The position numbers were made by a program, and so were the translations under genes. DNA of 7,722 nt, taken from assembly GCA_021159445.1 (NCBI GenBank), contig JAGGRV010000607.1, forward strand, positions 1 to 7,722. The letters are read 5' to 3'. This stretch comes from Deltaproteobacteria bacterium. GTDB lineage: Bacteria; Desulfobacterota; Dissulfuribacteria; Dissulfuribacterales; UBA3076. The notes below the pieces were generated by a model, which saw only the letters and a program-made list of their open reading frames with translations, was not told the DNA's origin and searched no databases. Positions 7,181 to 7,722 of this stretch are shown here, one piece after another; the stretch's first letter is position 1; every line of letters begins with the position of its first letter.

Positions 7181-7224
7181 TGCTTGTAGATGTTCAGGGT
7201 TCAGAGTCCAAAGGTTCTGGGTTA

Positions 7225-7257
7225 GCTGATAGGCTGGCTGATAGGCTGGCTGATAGG
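7225..7257. repeat. 12-bp tandem repeat in the ubiE leader
   Basis: GCTGATAGGCTG is present twice exactly, followed by nine bases of a third copy (2.75 units). It is preceded by GTTA, so that the junction reads GTTAGCTGAT, close to the TTAGCTG motif of the other repeats in the window. The unit is a multiple of three, so the long ubiE frame stays open through it and would read Tyr-Gln-Pro-Ala repeatedly. Confidence 0.85.
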
Positions 7258-7276
7258 AAATCGCTTTTTGCGATTT
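7258..7276 (-). promoter_or_regulatory. Perfect hairpin in the ubiE 5' leader
   Basis: AAATCGC (7258-7264) and GCGATTT (7270-7276) form a 7-bp perfect inverted repeat around a 5-base loop, AAAAA on the transcribed strand. It lies about 30 nt after the predicted transcription start and directly before the 12-bp repeat. No U tract follows, so it is not an obvious terminator; an effect on mRNA stability or translation is possible. Confidence 0.45.
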
Positions 7277-7313
7277 GGACTGAAACGGCACTCCCATGCA
7301 CCACACACTGACT

Positions 7314-7343
7314 TCTATAGCACTGTTGGAAGCTGCAGGTCAA
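7314..7343 (-). promoter_or_regulatory. Predicted sigma70-type promoter of ubiE-rnhA
   Basis: On the - strand, TTGACC (7343-7338, five of six consensus bases) is followed by an 18-bp spacer and TATAGA (7319-7314), with TGC immediately before the -10 forming an extended -10 element. Transcription would begin near 7307. That lies at the first ATG of the long ubiE frame, so the leader before the preferred start at 7180 would be about 125 nt. Confidence 0.6.
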
Positions 7344-7451
7344 GGAATTTTCAATGTGTCGTGAAAAAAGAGGGAAAAATAAATGTTTCGGCCCTTGGAG
7401 AAGTTAATTCACGCATATTTTGTGCGCACCTGGCCAATAACTACCTGTGAA
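7344..7451. other. Gene-free stretch between the ubiE promoter and the transposase remnant
   Basis: Together with the flanking remnant and possible insertion-sequence end, this is part of a 416-bp region (7307-7722) without an intact gene. I see no recognisable protein, RNA gene or strong terminator here. The one short open frame on the + strand (7268-7450) has no family resemblance or ribosome binding site. Confidence 0.5.
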
Positions 7452-7581
7452 AAAGCTGGACGGGAATTAATGAAGGACTGATAATCTTCATCTCAGAGCC
7501 ACATCACTGATAGGTCAAAGGATCAACCTCCCAAACTTTTTTGACAAGCTCCTTCCATATCTTGGATGGCACATGTGGGCC
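7452..7581 (-). pseudogene. Decayed C-terminal fragment of a transposase
   Basis: Read on the - strand from 7581, the sequence encodes GPHVPSKIWKELVKKVWEVD then PLTYQ, a stop at 7506-7504, then CGSEMKIIS. After that serine a shift of frame gives FIN. This matches what I remember of the C-terminus of a common transposase type (…WxxLIKKVYEVDPLxCPKCGxxMKIISFI…, usually annotated as IS91-like or Y2-type). The first Cys-x-x-Cys has been damaged into TYQ-stop-C, and a frameshift follows. Upstream, 7582-7625 may continue the remnant (DYSNLR resembles the YYSN motif preceding this region), but it contains further stops. No intact transposase or matching ends are visible, so this is a dead fragment. 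That it is transposase-derived is fairly clear; the exact family is uncertain. Confidence 0.68.
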
Positions 7582-7653
7582 ATTTCAGCGGAATCATATC
7601 TTAAATTACTATAGTCCCGGCCCATATTATCCGATAATAAAGGAACAGATATC

Positions 7654-7722
7654 GTAAGCGTTCACAGGGCACCGCATCTGCTTTGTTGTCGGGCACTTGA
7701 AGTACAGGGAGTACGTCTGCAT
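7654..7722. mobile_element. Possible terminus of an IS66-family insertion sequence, cut by the window edge
   Basis: A stretch starting GTAAGCGTTCACAGGGCACC runs to the end of the window. IS66-family terminal inverted repeats characteristically begin GTAAGCG, and the position, just beside a decayed transposase remnant, fits an insertion hotspot. Only one end is present, so neither the partner repeat nor the 8-bp target duplication can be checked. If real, the element would extend rightwards beyond the window. A 7-base match is weak evidence by itself. Confidence 0.33.

Noticed and set aside
7225..7257. CRISPR-like repeats.
   Set aside because: The 12-bp units are contiguous with no spacers, so this is a plain tandem repeat.
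7268..7450. 60-residue open frame on the + strand opposite the ubiE leader.
   Set aside because: No ribosome binding site, no family resemblance, and it runs antisense across a repeat-bearing leader and a promoter.

Overview
The window reads as a chromosomal segment of a Gram-negative, menaquinone-using bacterium, most likely a deltaproteobacterium (Desulfobacterota). The grounds are inference: moderate G+C; a UbiE/MenG-type methyltransferase with an unusual 'LCAGTLPLS' SAM-binding motif; a C-terminal processing protease followed by a divergent polysaccharide deacetylase, a pairing I associate with delta/epsilonproteobacteria; and intergenic runs of 7-12 bp units built on TTAGCTG.

Layout. 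Bases 1-137 hold a short gene-free leader made largely of short repeats, the last of which carries the manC ribosome binding site. Bases 138-2898 (+ strand) carry a two-gene GDP-mannose operon: manC (bifunctional mannose-1-phosphate guanylyltransferase/mannose-6-phosphate isomerase) and, overlapping it, manB (phosphomannomutase). Together they convert fructose-6-phosphate to GDP-mannose for LPS, capsule or exopolysaccharide. The remaining genes are on the - strand. In transcription order they are ubiE/menG (7180-6470), rnhA (6447-5953), an S41 C-terminal processing protease (5793-4438), a membrane-anchored divergent polysaccharide deacetylase (4339-3455), and queF (3297-2869). QueF makes preQ1 for queuosine and its tail overlaps manB convergently.

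Regulation. I can point to two plausible sigma70-type promoters: TTGACC-18-TATAGA in front of ubiE, and TTGCCT-17-TATTAT in front of the protease. The ubiE promoter places transcription initiation almost on the first ATG of the longest reading frame. This argues for an internal start at 7180 and a leader of about 125 nt holding a 12-bp tandem repeat and a perfect hairpin. No clear intrinsic terminator is visible.

The right end (7307-7722) has no intact gene. It holds a decayed transposase C-terminal fragment on the - strand (stop codon and frameshift inside a recognisable zinc-ribbon-like motif). At 7654 there is a GTAAGCG motif like the terminal repeat of IS66-family elements, so the edge looks like a mobile-element graveyard.

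The genes themselves are ordinary. The most unusual structure is the dispersed TTAGCTG-type repeat family: three loci in 7.7 kb, each just upstream of a gene start, one of them forming a near-perfect 25-bp inverted repeat. I did not find convincing evidence of a new defence or biosynthetic system.
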